64,000 nt of DNA from Vibrio amylolyticus (GCF_023145695.1 NZ_JAJHVV010000005.1:248001-312000), one strand, 5' to 3'. Positions 27,377-34,020 are shown, numbered from the stretch's first letter. Numbers and translations are program-made. The notes: generated from the sequence alone by a model not told the origin.

Positions 27377-28337
27377 CGTTATTCCCAAGGCCTGATTGAT
27401 TTAAAGATTTGCTTTTCGTCTCTGCTTTTTGCCTATTCCCAATATACTGGTATGGCATAGCAGGGGATAGCCATCGGCCAAACTCTTGAATTTCTTTTGG
27501 TTTATGGCCAGTTTTAGCTAAATGCTGGGCGCCACCTATTCTGGTTGATTGACCAGAGAATACTGCAGGATATTGGATCAAAGTACCTGCATTCCTCAAT
27601 ACACGGTAAATTGACGAGTCATCCATTGCAGAATGATTGATATTTCCATGCCTATCTATCGCACGAAACAATGGCCAGTCAGACGCTCCTCCTGAAATCG
27701 AAAGCCATTGCCGTAATACAAATGTCCCACGCTCACTCAAGCGATAGCTATGCTGCTGAACATTAACATGTAAGTACGATTCCATACTGTCGACTTGGCC
27801 AATAGTGAGAGCTTTGAGTTCAGAGCGTTTCAATACACATTCAAACATTAAAAAATAGATTGCTAGGTCTCTAATATTCTTCGGGCAATGCTCTTTCGAT
27901 AAGCACTCATCTAGTTCATTTAAATGCTCAAGAGTAAAACTCGTTGCCTGTTTGGCATCGCCATTTTTGTCGAGGCGGTATTTAGCGATAAGTAACCTTA
28001 CTTGGCTATTTGCAATAGGGTCATGGCTTGCTAAAAGACGGTGAACTAAAGATATAGTCACAGTGTAACGTTTTAAGGTGGAGAACTTTCGAGTTTTAGC
28101 CTCATGCTCTATGAATTGTCTGACGGCAGTTGTCGAGGCGGGTAATACATTGACTTGTTTTTCAAAACAGAAAATGCGAAATAGATTCCAATCTTTAACC
28201 AGTGCAAGTAGAGAGTTACGGCTGTATACGCCAGAGGTTAATTCATCAAACGCTTCCAAAGACACTGGAGAAGACATTTGTTTTCTCCACTGAATAATCT
28301 TTAGCTTGTCGGTAATTTTAGGAATCTTTTTTCTCAT
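27363..28337 (-). CDS. Tyrosine recombinase (Cre-like catalytic domain)
   Basis: A tyrosine-type site-specific recombinase. The N-terminal SAM-like core-binding domain (SRNSLLALVKDWNLFRIFC) precedes a catalytic domain with the first Arg in VLKRSELKALT, then box II QSTRIGGAQHLAKTG, the Trp position in EFGRW, and the nucleophile Tyr in MPYQYIGN. Box II resembles the HSARVGAA motif of P1 Cre, but the His is replaced by Gln. It lacks IntI-specific features and no attI is nearby. Possible starts are 28337 (MRKK), 28277 (MSSP, with a better GGAG) or an upstream codon at 28397; 28337 is a compromise. A recombinase at this place next to ddl also seems present in other Vibrio, so it may be a resident gene. 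Confidence 0.85.
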   Translation of the reverse strand: MRKKIPKITDKLKIIQWRKQMSSPVSLEAFDELTSGVYSRNSLLALVKDWNLFRIFCFEKQVNVLPASTTAVRQFIEHEAKTRKFSTLKRYTVTISLVHRLLASHDPIANSQVRLLIAKYRLDKNGDAKQATSFTLEHLNELDECLSKEHCPKNIRDLAIYFLMFECVLKRSELKALTIGQVDSMESYLHVNVQQHSYRLSERGTFVLRQWLSISGGASDWPLFRAIDRHGNINHSAMDDSSIYRVLRNAGTLIQYPAVFSGQSTRIGGAQHLAKTGHKPKEIQEFGRWLSPAMPYQYIGNRQKAETKSKSLNQSGLGNNASCE

Positions 28338-28435
28338 GAAATCTTTAAAAAAATCGCGGATAAGTTGCAAATATACTTGATAACCGAGCAGATACAATTA
28401 TTATTTAAGAAACTAACATAACAAGAATATTGCAT

Positions 28436-28804
28436 ATGGCTGTGACAATTTACAAAGGTTTTAACCTAAAGTCCTCTGACAATAATATCTGGCAAGCTAA
28501 AATAAAAAACCATGTTTTGGCTGGTAGTTTAGCTGCGGTAAAAAAAAGTATCGATTGGTTTTGTGATACTGCCACAATCATTGACCCAAAAGAGTTTTCA
28601 TCCGTTGGGCAAAAGAGAGAAACAACCGGGTCACCAGTTGCAGAAGACTTTAACGGGTACGCGTTGAAAAACGATACGGGGGAGCCAAACACTTGGTATT
28701 GTTTTTTTAATGGCCGTTTAATTAAAGGCTCTAAAATCGCGATACAAAAACATATTGAAGCGTATATAATTGCGAAACAGAAAGCAGAACAACAGAGAAA
28801 GTAG
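28436..28804 (+). CDS. DUF3319-like hypothetical protein
   Basis: This 122-aa protein is not of known function. It seems to contain two related segments (TIYKGFNLKSSDNNIWQAKI... and FNGYALKNDTGEPNTWYCFF...), each followed by a run resembling GSLAAVKKSIDWF / GSKIAIQKHIEAY, so it is probably an internal duplication. It resembles from memory the Vibrio DUF3319 family. ATG 28436 is preferred over an in-frame TTG at 28430. It lies five bases upstream of yciH and is likely cotranscribed with it. Confidence 0.75.
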   Translation: MAVTIYKGFNLKSSDNNIWQAKIKNHVLAGSLAAVKKSIDWFCDTATIIDPKEFSSVGQKRETTGSPVAEDFNGYALKNDTGEPNTWYCFFNGRLIKGSKIAIQKHIEAYIIAKQKAEQQRK

Positions 28805-28809
28805 TAATA

Positions 28810-29121
28810 ATGAGTCTTGTATATTCAACAGATATTGGTCGTATTAAACAAGAAGAACCTGTGGCTGAGCGTCCTAAAGGCGATGGCATTGTTCGAATTC
28901 AACGTCAAACAAAAGGTCGTAAAGGCAAAGGTGTGTGTATAGTCTCTGGGTTAGACCTTGAAGACAAGCAGCTCAAGCTCATCGCAGCTGAACTAAAAAA
29001 AGTATGTGGCTGTGGTGGCTCTGTAAAAGATGGAGCGATAGAGATTCAAGGTGATGCGCGAGACAAGATCAAGGCTCATCTAGAAAAGAAAGGCCATACC
29101 GTTAAGCTTTCCGGTGGTTAA
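28810..29121 (+). CDS. yciH: SUI1-family translation initiation-related protein YciH
   Basis: This 103-aa protein has a SUI1/eIF1 domain with the motif GVCIVSGLDL, LKLIAAELKKVCGCGGSVK and the final KAHLEKKGHTVKLSGG. E. coli YciH affects start-codon fidelity and is reported to inhibit translation during stress. Length and ending are standard. A 12-bp hairpin follows 17 bases after the stop. It marks the left flank of the accessory region. Confidence 0.93.
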   Translation: MSLVYSTDIGRIKQEEPVAERPKGDGIVRIQRQTKGRKGKGVCIVSGLDLEDKQLKLIAAELKKVCGCGGSVKDGAIEIQGDARDKIKAHLEKKGHTVKLSGG

Positions 29122-29565
29122 AAGAAAGAGCGCTCAAAGATAATAACTAGCGTATATCGACAGATAGCAAGTTAGTTATTATCTACTTTATGGTAAATAG
29201 CACTTATGTTTAATACGGTTAGGCTAGACAAGCGAGTAGTAGAGAAGAGTATTTAGTACTCTTATTTATAGCAATTCACATTTAACATAAGATAGATAAT
29301 ACGCACCAATCAAGCTTAAATTCTTTGGCTTATCAAACCCTTAACCTTGTTTTATTTTGCACAGTTCACGCTGTATCTCACTGAATGTTCGTACATTATT
29401 CCTAATTTATGTTCATTATTTAGAGATTAAGCCAAAACGCTGCGGTATATCTTGTTTTGCGTACTTTGTCCTTTGGGCCGTTTTTGGCAGCCTCCTGTCA
29501 AAAACGGCCATTTTTTAGGAGGAAAATATTTTTTGTTAATTTCCAGATATTGAAGGACGATCACA
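29122..29565. other. Intergenic region with hairpins at the left edge of the accessory block
   Basis: No gene was found here. AGATAATAACTA (29138-29149) and TAGTTATTATCT (29173-29184) form a perfect 12-bp inverted repeat just after yciH and may act as its terminator. A smaller hairpin lies near 29243-29262. The right end holds a strong hairpin described separately. Composition changes from AT-rich host-like DNA to GC-richer DNA around 29450. Confidence 0.5.
29476..29516 (+). terminator. Strong terminator/attenuator-like hairpin upstream of the DUF3653 gene
   Basis: GGCCGTTTTTG (29476-29486) pairs with CAAAAACGGCC (29499-29509), 11 bp, followed by ATTTTTT. No gene precedes it on this strand within 350 bases, so it is either the end of a gene lost upstream or an attenuator of the following module. 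Confidence 0.7.
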
Positions 29566-29964
29566 ATGAGAACCCCAAAGTTTACAGAATTGGTTCACTG
29601 GCATTTTATCGATGTACACGACGCTGCCGCCTTTTTTCATGTCCAACCGGCCACGGTTCGACGTTGGTTATCCGGTGCCACGTCCATCAATCCGATCGCG
29701 GAAAAATTGTTAAATATCCATGCGCGTGGCTATTTACCTCACGATCCTCGTTGGGACGGTTTTCGCATCAATGTTGAACGCGCCGTCTTGCGTACGCCCG
29801 AGTTTCGCGAATTCAACCCCAAAGAATTACTCAGTTTTGCTTATTGGCGTGATGAGCACCGTCAATTCCGTGAACTACATGGCCGAATTGACTCTCCCAC
29901 TCGCCCCCAGGCGAAACCTCACCAGGATCTATTTCGTGGCGGTGGTCACCGCCCCCCCCGCTAG
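29566..29964 (+). CDS. Phage-type DUF3653 protein with HTH-like N-terminus
   Basis: This 132-aa protein begins RTPKFTELVHWHFIDVHDAAAFFHVQPATVRRWLSG, which reads as a helix-turn-helix (DAAAFFHVQPATVRRWL), followed by NPIAEKLLNIHARGYLPHDPRWDGFRI and a basic, proline-rich tail. From memory this matches DUF3653, known from Vibrio filamentous phages and related elements. It is probably a DNA-binding regulator. It has a good AAGGA ribosome-binding site and is GC-richer than the host genes, indicating transfer. It is the first gene of a five-gene plus-strand block. Confidence 0.8.
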   Translation: MRTPKFTELVHWHFIDVHDAAAFFHVQPATVRRWLSGATSINPIAEKLLNIHARGYLPHDPRWDGFRINVERAVLRTPEFREFNPKELLSFAYWRDEHRQFRELHGRIDSPTRPQAKPHQDLFRGGGHRPPR

Positions 29965-30031
29965 CCCTTGGATCCCCTCGAAATTTCGATAACTAACCGA
30001 CAGATTATGGTCAATAGAAAGGAGTTCACTC

Positions 30032-30181
30032 ATGAAGAAAAGGCACCCACGCTCTAAGTACCGCATCAATCCGCTAACCTCGATCCCTCCGAACGTCAGT
30101 CCAGAGCGAAAAGAAGAGATCTTAGAGAAATTGAAGCAACGGGACGAAAAACAACGCCACGTCGATGAGAGCCTCAATTGA
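30032..30181 (+). CDS. Small basic protein (49 aa) in the phage-like block
   Basis: A short frame starting at ATG 30032 with AAAGGAG upstream. The product is Lys/Arg-rich, with a proline-containing middle (NPLTSIPPNVS) and a charged helix (PERKEEILEKLKQRDEKQ). No family was recognised. The strong ribosome-binding site, the position between DUF3653 and the next small gene, and the similar composition make it likely to be real. Confidence 0.6.
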   Translation: MKKRHPRSKYRINPLTSIPPNVSPERKEEILEKLKQRDEKQRHVDESLN

Positions 30182-30282
30182 GAGAGACACGGATCACTCA
30201 CGCGTGGTGTTCACACCGGCCGACTTTGTCGCCCTCGTTTGAGCCCCAAACCTTTAGTCTCCATTCATTAAGGACAGTAGCC

Positions 30283-30456
30283 ATGAAAACCTCACGAACT
30301 GAAACCCCCGTAAGGTACCTACCGACCAGCGCGAACCCGCTCATCTTCAGTGAGCGCGATGCCCAGTTATGGGCGTTGGCTTTAGCGCGACCAGAGAAGG
30401 TCGTCAACCTTAAGGTTCCACACACCAACGCTAAGTACGCCCCTAAAAAACAATGA
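30283..30456 (+). CDS. Small protein (57 aa) coupled to the Ntn-hydrolase gene
   Basis: ATG 30283, with AAGGA upstream, opens a 57-codon frame; a longer in-frame reading from 30178 lacks a ribosome-binding site and looks non-coding. The product has SANPLIFSERDAQLWALAL and a basic tail. No family was recognised. Its stop overlaps the ATG of the 230-aa gene by four bases, so translation is coupled and the two products may work together. Confidence 0.65.
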   Translation: MKTSRTETPVRYLPTSANPLIFSERDAQLWALALARPEKVVNLKVPHTNAKYAPKKQ

Positions 30457-31145
30457 CAACCATCCTCGCCCTTGAAGGCGCCTTTATTGCGGGCGATGCA
30501 GCTTGGGTTAGTCAGCTAACCCTAGAGCACGTTCATTGTCTCACTCGAAAACACGTGATTTGGGACGGTAAAATCGTCTTCTTTTCGGGGGACGAGATCC
30601 CTATCTTACTTGCTCAAGCCGGGCTGATTAGGCTGTTGTCGGATGAGCAGTACGACACTTTGGTCGCCGAGCTCGACGAGCGGGATGAGATTGGGGTCAT
30701 CGCCCTTACCGAAGAAGAAGGCCTGCTGATTGACACGTCCGTTGGGGATTCTGCGGTCAGTGGGGCGCTTCTGTTTACCGGATCGGGCGGCTACAACGCC
30801 GCGACCTATTATCAAAATCTGGAGCACGATGTCATTTCAGAGCGGATCAGTGCCGCGATGCAACTGACCTTTCAGGTTGATCCTCAATCTGGGGGTATGA
30901 TCCATAAGAAAGTGTGGCCCGAAGAAGTGGACACCCTGTCTTCTCCTAACGTTGGGTATCTTGATTATCTTCAAGGACGAATGGATGAATTTCATCGAAC
31001 TTTGAAGCAGTTTAAAGCAAGGGAGGACAGCAAATTACCCCGCTCGGAAAACCGCACCGCCCCTGCCCCCAATGCGCCTAAAGCTACCCCTGAGCGCATG
31101 AAAGCTATCCTGACTGCGCTTAGAAAAAAGAGTATAAACAAATGA
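30453..31145 (+). CDS. Predicted proteasome-beta/HslV-type Ntn-hydrolase peptidase
   Basis: This 230-aa protein shows the pattern of N-terminal-nucleophile threonine peptidases. It begins MTTILALEGAFIAGD: Met removal would expose Thr2 as the nucleophile, with Asp15 in the AGD motif equivalent to proteasome Asp17. Lys33 (TRKHVIW) fits the catalytic Lys33, FFSGDE fits the following G-rich turn, TGSGGYNAA (110-117) matches the conserved GSGG motif, and DPQSGG (143-148) matches Asp166-x-x-Ser169-Gly-Gly. Residues 1-150 would be the peptidase fold. Residues 151-230 are an extension with a Pro/Ala linker and a helical basic tail (TPERMKAILTALRKK). No unfoldase gene is adjacent. It overlaps small genes on both sides by four bases. 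GC content is 50-60% in the lines counted. The assignment is from motif reading alone. Confidence 0.72.
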   Translation: MTTILALEGAFIAGDAAWVSQLTLEHVHCLTRKHVIWDGKIVFFSGDEIPILLAQAGLIRLLSDEQYDTLVAELDERDEIGVIALTEEEGLLIDTSVGDSAVSGALLFTGSGGYNAATYYQNLEHDVISERISAAMQLTFQVDPQSGGMIHKKVWPEEVDTLSSPNVGYLDYLQGRMDEFHRTLKQFKAREDSKLPRSENRTAPAPNAPKATPERMKAILTALRKKSINK

Positions 31146-31294
31146 CAGAGGTTTTCACAAAAGACAACCTGGGTAGCCCTGAGGGACTGCAAGTTTTCCT
31201 CGAGAGACTGAGGCAAATTGACGAAGAAACTCAAGAGGTCATCGTTAAAAGTCATCTGGATAACGAGACCGTAGCCCTCAGGCGAACGGGTTGA
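31142..31294 (+). CDS. Small acidic protein (50 aa) coupled to the Ntn-hydrolase gene
   Basis: ATG 31142 overlaps the stop of the 230-aa gene (ATGA). The 50-aa product is mostly helical and charged (GLQVFLERLRQIDEETQEVIV). No family was recognised. Tight coupling suggests a partner, adaptor or inhibitor of the predicted peptidase, but this is inference. Confidence 0.6.
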   Translation: MTEVFTKDNLGSPEGLQVFLERLRQIDEETQEVIVKSHLDNETVALRRTG

Positions 31295-31298
31295 TTGA

Positions 31299-31376
31299 GT
31301 GCCAAAGTGACACAACGTTTGAATGTTCCTCGCTTTGCGACCATAATGAAGTATGTGCCACTTTTGACACTTTAGG
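31299..31376 (+). promoter_or_regulatory. Promoter with two operator palindromes of the toxin-antitoxin pair
   Basis: TTGAAT (31319-31324) and CATAAT (31342-31347) make a promoter with a 17-base spacer. It is flanked by two related palindromes, GTGCCAAAGTGACAC (31299-31313) and GTGCCACTTTTGACAC (31355-31370). They fit autoregulation by a ribbon-helix-helix antitoxin. AGGAG follows before the ATG. Confidence 0.7.
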
Positions 31377-31384
31377 AGCTGACT

Positions 31385-31657
31385 ATGGCCAGTACATTAC
31401 CTCGGATCACCACGCGCGTCGATCTCGACACCCAGGAGTTATTGAGTAAAGCGGCCGCGATTGCCGGCATGTCGAGCATTAACTCGTTCGTCTTGAGTGC
31501 CGCGGTTGAGAAAGCGAAACAAGTGATTGAACGCGATCAAGTGCTGAAATTGAGCCAGGCCGATGCGATGCTGTTCATCGAGGCACTTGAGCTCCCCGCT
31601 ACCCCGAATGCGAAATTGAAAGCGGCCGCTGATCGCTATGAGAGCAAAACACAATGA
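31385..31657 (+). CDS. DUF1778 (TacA-like) antitoxin
   Basis: This 90-aa protein has an N-terminal ribbon-helix-helix (PRITTRVDLDTQELLSKAAA then SSINSFVLSAAVEKAKQVI), the DUF1778 signature of TacA/AtaR-type antitoxins. Its C-terminal part (LSQADAMLFIEALELP, NAKLKAAADRYES) is the toxin-neutralising segment. It should repress its own promoter, where two palindromes are visible. The stop overlaps the start of the GNAT toxin by four bases. Confidence 0.93.
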   Translation: MASTLPRITTRVDLDTQELLSKAAAIAGMSSINSFVLSAAVEKAKQVIERDQVLKLSQADAMLFIEALELPATPNAKLKAAADRYESKTQ

Positions 31658-32151
31658 TGCACACCGTGTTGTTAGACAAAGCCAAGCACAATCGACGCCA
31701 CTTTGATTGTGGGATCGAGCCATTGAATCATTACTTAAAAGTGATGGCGAGCCAGCAAGGTAAGAAAGACAACACGCGTACGTTTGTTCTCGAAGACGAG
31801 CACGACAGCACCATCCTCATCGGCTATTACACCTTGACGATGACCCCGATCGATCTGACTGCGTTACCTGACGCCCTGCAGAAGAAACATCAGTCGGCCA
31901 GCTCCGGTGGATTGATAGCTCGTTTGGCGATCGATGACCGTTATAAGGGAAAAGGATTTGGGGAATGGTTGCTCATTGATGCGCTGCGTAAACTGGTCTC
32001 CGCCAGTGATAGTGTGGCCTTTCCGATGGTCATTGTCGATGCGAAAGACGGCGCGAAACACTTTTACGAACGCTACGGGTTTCAGGCGTTACAGGATGCA
32101 GAGAATAAACTCTTTATTACCATCGCAGATGTCAGGGTTAGTTTCGAGTAG
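31654..32151 (+). CDS. GNAT-family toxin (TacT/AtaT-like)
   Basis: This 165-aa acetyltransferase has the toxin signatures DKAKHNRRHFDCGIEPLNHYL near the N-terminus, LIARLAIDDRYKGKGFGEWL for acetyl-CoA binding, and the Tyr in HFYERYGF. TacT/AtaT-type toxins acetylate the amino acid on charged tRNAs and block translation; the adjacent DUF1778 protein neutralises them. GC content is above that of the flanking host genes. About 70 bases beyond its stop lies a truncated attC end in the opposite orientation, so it does not look like a normal cassette of that array. Confidence 0.93.
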   Translation: MMHTVLLDKAKHNRRHFDCGIEPLNHYLKVMASQQGKKDNTRTFVLEDEHDSTILIGYYTLTMTPIDLTALPDALQKKHQSASSGGLIARLAIDDRYKGKGFGEWLLIDALRKLVSASDSVAFPMVIVDAKDGAKHFYERYGFQALQDAENKLFITIADVRVSFE

Positions 32152-32220
32152 TGAAATGTTACTACTGATTACTGTTTTGTATTTATCGATATATATTTTC
32201 ATCCTTCTCCTAGATGGCTA

Positions 32221-32242
32221 TCGCCCGCTTAAGCGGTTGTTA
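32221..32242 (-). repeat. Truncated attC site (5' half only)
   Basis: On the minus strand TAACAACCGCTTAAGCGGG is a typical attC opening (R'' and L'' boxes). The matching right half (ending in GTTA) is not found in the next 120 bases, which belong to the GNAT gene. The cassette array is therefore cut here. Confidence 0.65.
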
Positions 32243-32247
32243 GGGTA

Positions 32248-32910
32248 CTACGGCACAATAACTTGCTGATTTTCTTGGATTACACCATATAAACATGCAA
32301 AATAATAATTAAGTAACTCTTTAACTTTTGCATTATTTCCTATAATTCTTTCGCCCCATTCTTCTTTTAGTAACTCAATGCTAGCTTTTGATACTGGTGA
32401 AAATTTAGGATCTGATTTAGCAGTTGAAGAGAATAAGCTTGCATCGTCTAGAGTTGTGTCCGTATACCTTCGTTGATGCACATGACTTCCTCGAGTATCT
32501 ACAATTCCTTTAAAGCTGGATTTAATTACATCAAAAACTGGTTCAATAAGTAACTCAACAATTTGAGTACGACCTAAACTATTATGCATTCGCTTAATTT
32601 TTGTAGCGTAGGAATTTAGTCTTTCTTTTAATATGTACATGTCCTGAAGATATGTATTAATCACATATCTACAATATTTATCTTCAGATATTTTATTGCT
32701 TCTAGGTCCCTTTACTGAAAGCAACACTCCAGAGAGTTCGAGTGCTTCATAAGTTTCCATGATGTCGTAGAAGTTATGATAAAGGATGTCTATAAATTCT
32801 TTTTCCGGTAGGTCTACTTCTGTACCGTTAGTTATTTCGTCTATATGCGGTTTCAATATCTCACTACAACAATCGAACATTAACTTTTCATATTGCTCAT
32901 TATTATCCAT
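32248..32910 (-). CDS. Integron-cassette protein with a HEPN-like Rx4H motif
   Basis: This 220-aa protein is not one I recognise. It is strongly helical and contains RGSHVHQRRY (Arg140 to His145), which fits the Rx4-6H motif of HEPN domains, a fold common in RNases of toxin-antitoxin and defence systems. It has no membrane segment. The stop lies six bases from a truncated attC and the start follows a complete attC, so it is the last gene of a cassette array read on the minus strand. AT-rich composition contrasts with the neighbouring GC-rich block. A HEPN assignment is tentative. Confidence 0.7.
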   Translation of the reverse strand: MDNNEQYEKLMFDCCSEILKPHIDEITNGTEVDLPEKEFIDILYHNFYDIMETYEALELSGVLLSVKGPRSNKISEDKYCRYVINTYLQDMYILKERLNSYATKIKRMHNSLGRTQIVELLIEPVFDVIKSSFKGIVDTRGSHVHQRRYTDTTLDDASLFSSTAKSDPKFSPVSKASIELLKEEWGERIIGNNAKVKELLNYYFACLYGVIQENQQVIVP

Positions 32911-32933
32911 AACTACCTAACTCGAGAGTACCC

Positions 32934-33027
32934 TAACGCCGCATTAATCGGACTAAAATTGTGGGTTAAAATGTGTAGCGAAGCGAAACGTAACCCACTA
33001 TTTTTGTTCCGTTTAAACGCCTTGTTA
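32934..33027 (-). repeat. Complete attC recombination site (94 bp)
   Basis: On the minus strand the site opens TAACAAGGCGTTTAAACGG and closes TCCGATTAATGCGGCGTTA. The ends are complementary (GGCGTTTAA with TTAATGCGGC) and an internal inverted repeat contains GTGGGTTA and TAACCCAC. This is the structure of an integron attC. It separates the 130-aa and 220-aa cassettes. Confidence 0.88.
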
Positions 33028-33052
33028 TGTACTGTGCAATGATAAACAAGTT

Positions 33053-33445
33053 TTATTCATCAAGTCGCTTATCACATTGTATATTCTCTAACATTTTTGA
33101 TATTTTATGAGCTTTTTCGTCTTTTTCAGAAAATTTAAGCTCAACATCAAAATTGCGAAGTTCTATGATTACTTCTTGAAAGCTAGCGTATAATTCTGCC
33201 GAGACAAAATACTCAGATGACATCAAAATCTTCCATTTATCTTGATGATTATCTATTCGAAAGTACTGCCACTCACGGTTAAAAGCAATATATAAATCTT
33301 TTGCAGCCAATGCCAACTTATGGCGTTCTTTAAGAAACGCATTTTTCTTACTTGCTTTTATAGCAACATAAGCAAAATATGCACTTGTACAAGCAGCACT
33401 AACAGATACTAGTGATAATATTATTTGTAAAGTTTCGGCTGACAT
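33053..33445 (-). CDS. Small membrane-anchored cassette protein
   Basis: This 130-aa protein has one N-terminal membrane helix (about residues 8-29, IILSLVSVSAACTSAYFAYVAI), then a basic stretch and a charged helical cytoplasmic domain. No family was recognised beyond a general likeness to integron-cassette hypothetical proteins with this layout. It is flanked by complete attC sites on both sides, so it is a single-gene cassette. AGGAG lies just before its ATG. Confidence 0.75.
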   Translation of the reverse strand: MSAETLQIILSLVSVSAACTSAYFAYVAIKASKKNAFLKERHKLALAAKDLYIAFNREWQYFRIDNHQDKWKILMSSEYFVSAELYASFQEVIIELRNFDVELKFSEKDEKAHKISKMLENIQCDKRLDE

Positions 33446-33466
33446 AAAACTCCTCGTTCAGGGATA

Positions 33467-33586
33467 TAACGCTCTGCTAATAGGTTAACAAACATAACCA
33501 CTTAGCCAAAATTTACCACCGTAAACACCAAAGCTAAACAAACCAAAACTGCCGAACGTTTGTTAATCCTGTTGAGCAGTTTGTTA
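33467..33586 (-). repeat. Complete attC recombination site (120 bp)
   Basis: On the minus strand it opens TAACAAACTGCTCAACAGG and closes CCTATTAGCAGAGCGTTA, with complementary ends (CTGCT/AGCAG, AAC/GTT). The middle is partly palindromic, as in Vibrio attC sites of this size. The TAA stop of the preceding cassette gene provides the first bases of the site. Confidence 0.88.
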
Positions 33587-34003
33587 GGAATACCGACTGC
33601 GATATAGCTTTGCATGTTCGATATTGTATTCACCTGATAACTTGAGTTTAATTGCCGACTTATCTAGCATCTCTGGAGGTTTGCCATAAGCTAGGACTGT
33701 AAACTCATCACCGGACTCCAAACAGATAACGGTGGTATCAAATTTGCGATAACCATCTGGTTCGTTGATTCGCTCTAGCGTATCCATAGCAGCTAAAGCT
33801 TCATCGTTGATTTCGAAAACTTGCCCCTTAACAGGAGAGGAGCAGTTTGATTCAAAAACTAGCCAAGGAGAGTATCTGTCGCCAATGAGGTATAGAGAGT
33901 AGTTTTCCTTGGTAACAAACTCGTTTCGAAAACTGATACCTTTGTTGGTTTGATAGTTTGGAAAGCCTTCTTTCAAAGTGCCAAATACAAAAATTTTATG
34001 CAC
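33584..34003 (-). CDS. Gamma-glutamylcyclotransferase-family cassette protein
   Basis: This 139-aa protein begins HKIFVFGTLKEGFPN, the YGTL-type signature of the GGCT/AIG2 fold. It has the acidic residue expected for catalysis in TLERINEPDGYRKFDT, after VFEINDEALAAMD. Family members cyclise gamma-glutamyl amines, for example in glutathione turnover or removal of gamma-glutamyl groups. Members are frequent in Vibrio integron cassettes. The stop codon is part of the downstream attC, and a half attC lies upstream of its start. Confidence 0.85.
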   Translation of the reverse strand: MHKIFVFGTLKEGFPNYQTNKGISFRNEFVTKENYSLYLIGDRYSPWLVFESNCSSPVKGQVFEINDEALAAMDTLERINEPDGYRKFDTTVICLESGDEFTVLAYGKPPEMLDKSAIKLKLSGEYNIEHAKLYRSRYS

Positions 34004-34020
34004 GATATCCTCTGTATTCC

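Noticed and set aside
27363-28397. Recombinase as the integrase of the nearby cassette array
   Set aside because: Its box II and overall layout are Cre-like, it lacks IntI-type features, no attI is seen, and it is separated from the array by DUF3319-like, yciH and the phage-like block.
29391-29417. Possible dif-like XerCD site near the left edge of the phage-like block
   Set aside because: The XerD-type arm TTATGTTCATT matches Vibrio dif at 9 of 11 positions, but the 11 bases at the XerC position match only about 5 of 11, and no second copy was seen at the right edge.
30178-30282. N-terminal extension of the 57-aa protein starting at 30178
   Set aside because: No ribosome-binding site for the extension, its sequence looks non-coding, and a good AAGGA precedes ATG 30283.
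32156-32269. Plus-strand 37-aa hydrophobic frame after the GNAT toxin
   Set aside because: It runs through the truncated attC and into the 3' end of the minus-strand cassette gene, with no ribosome-binding site; likely fortuitous.
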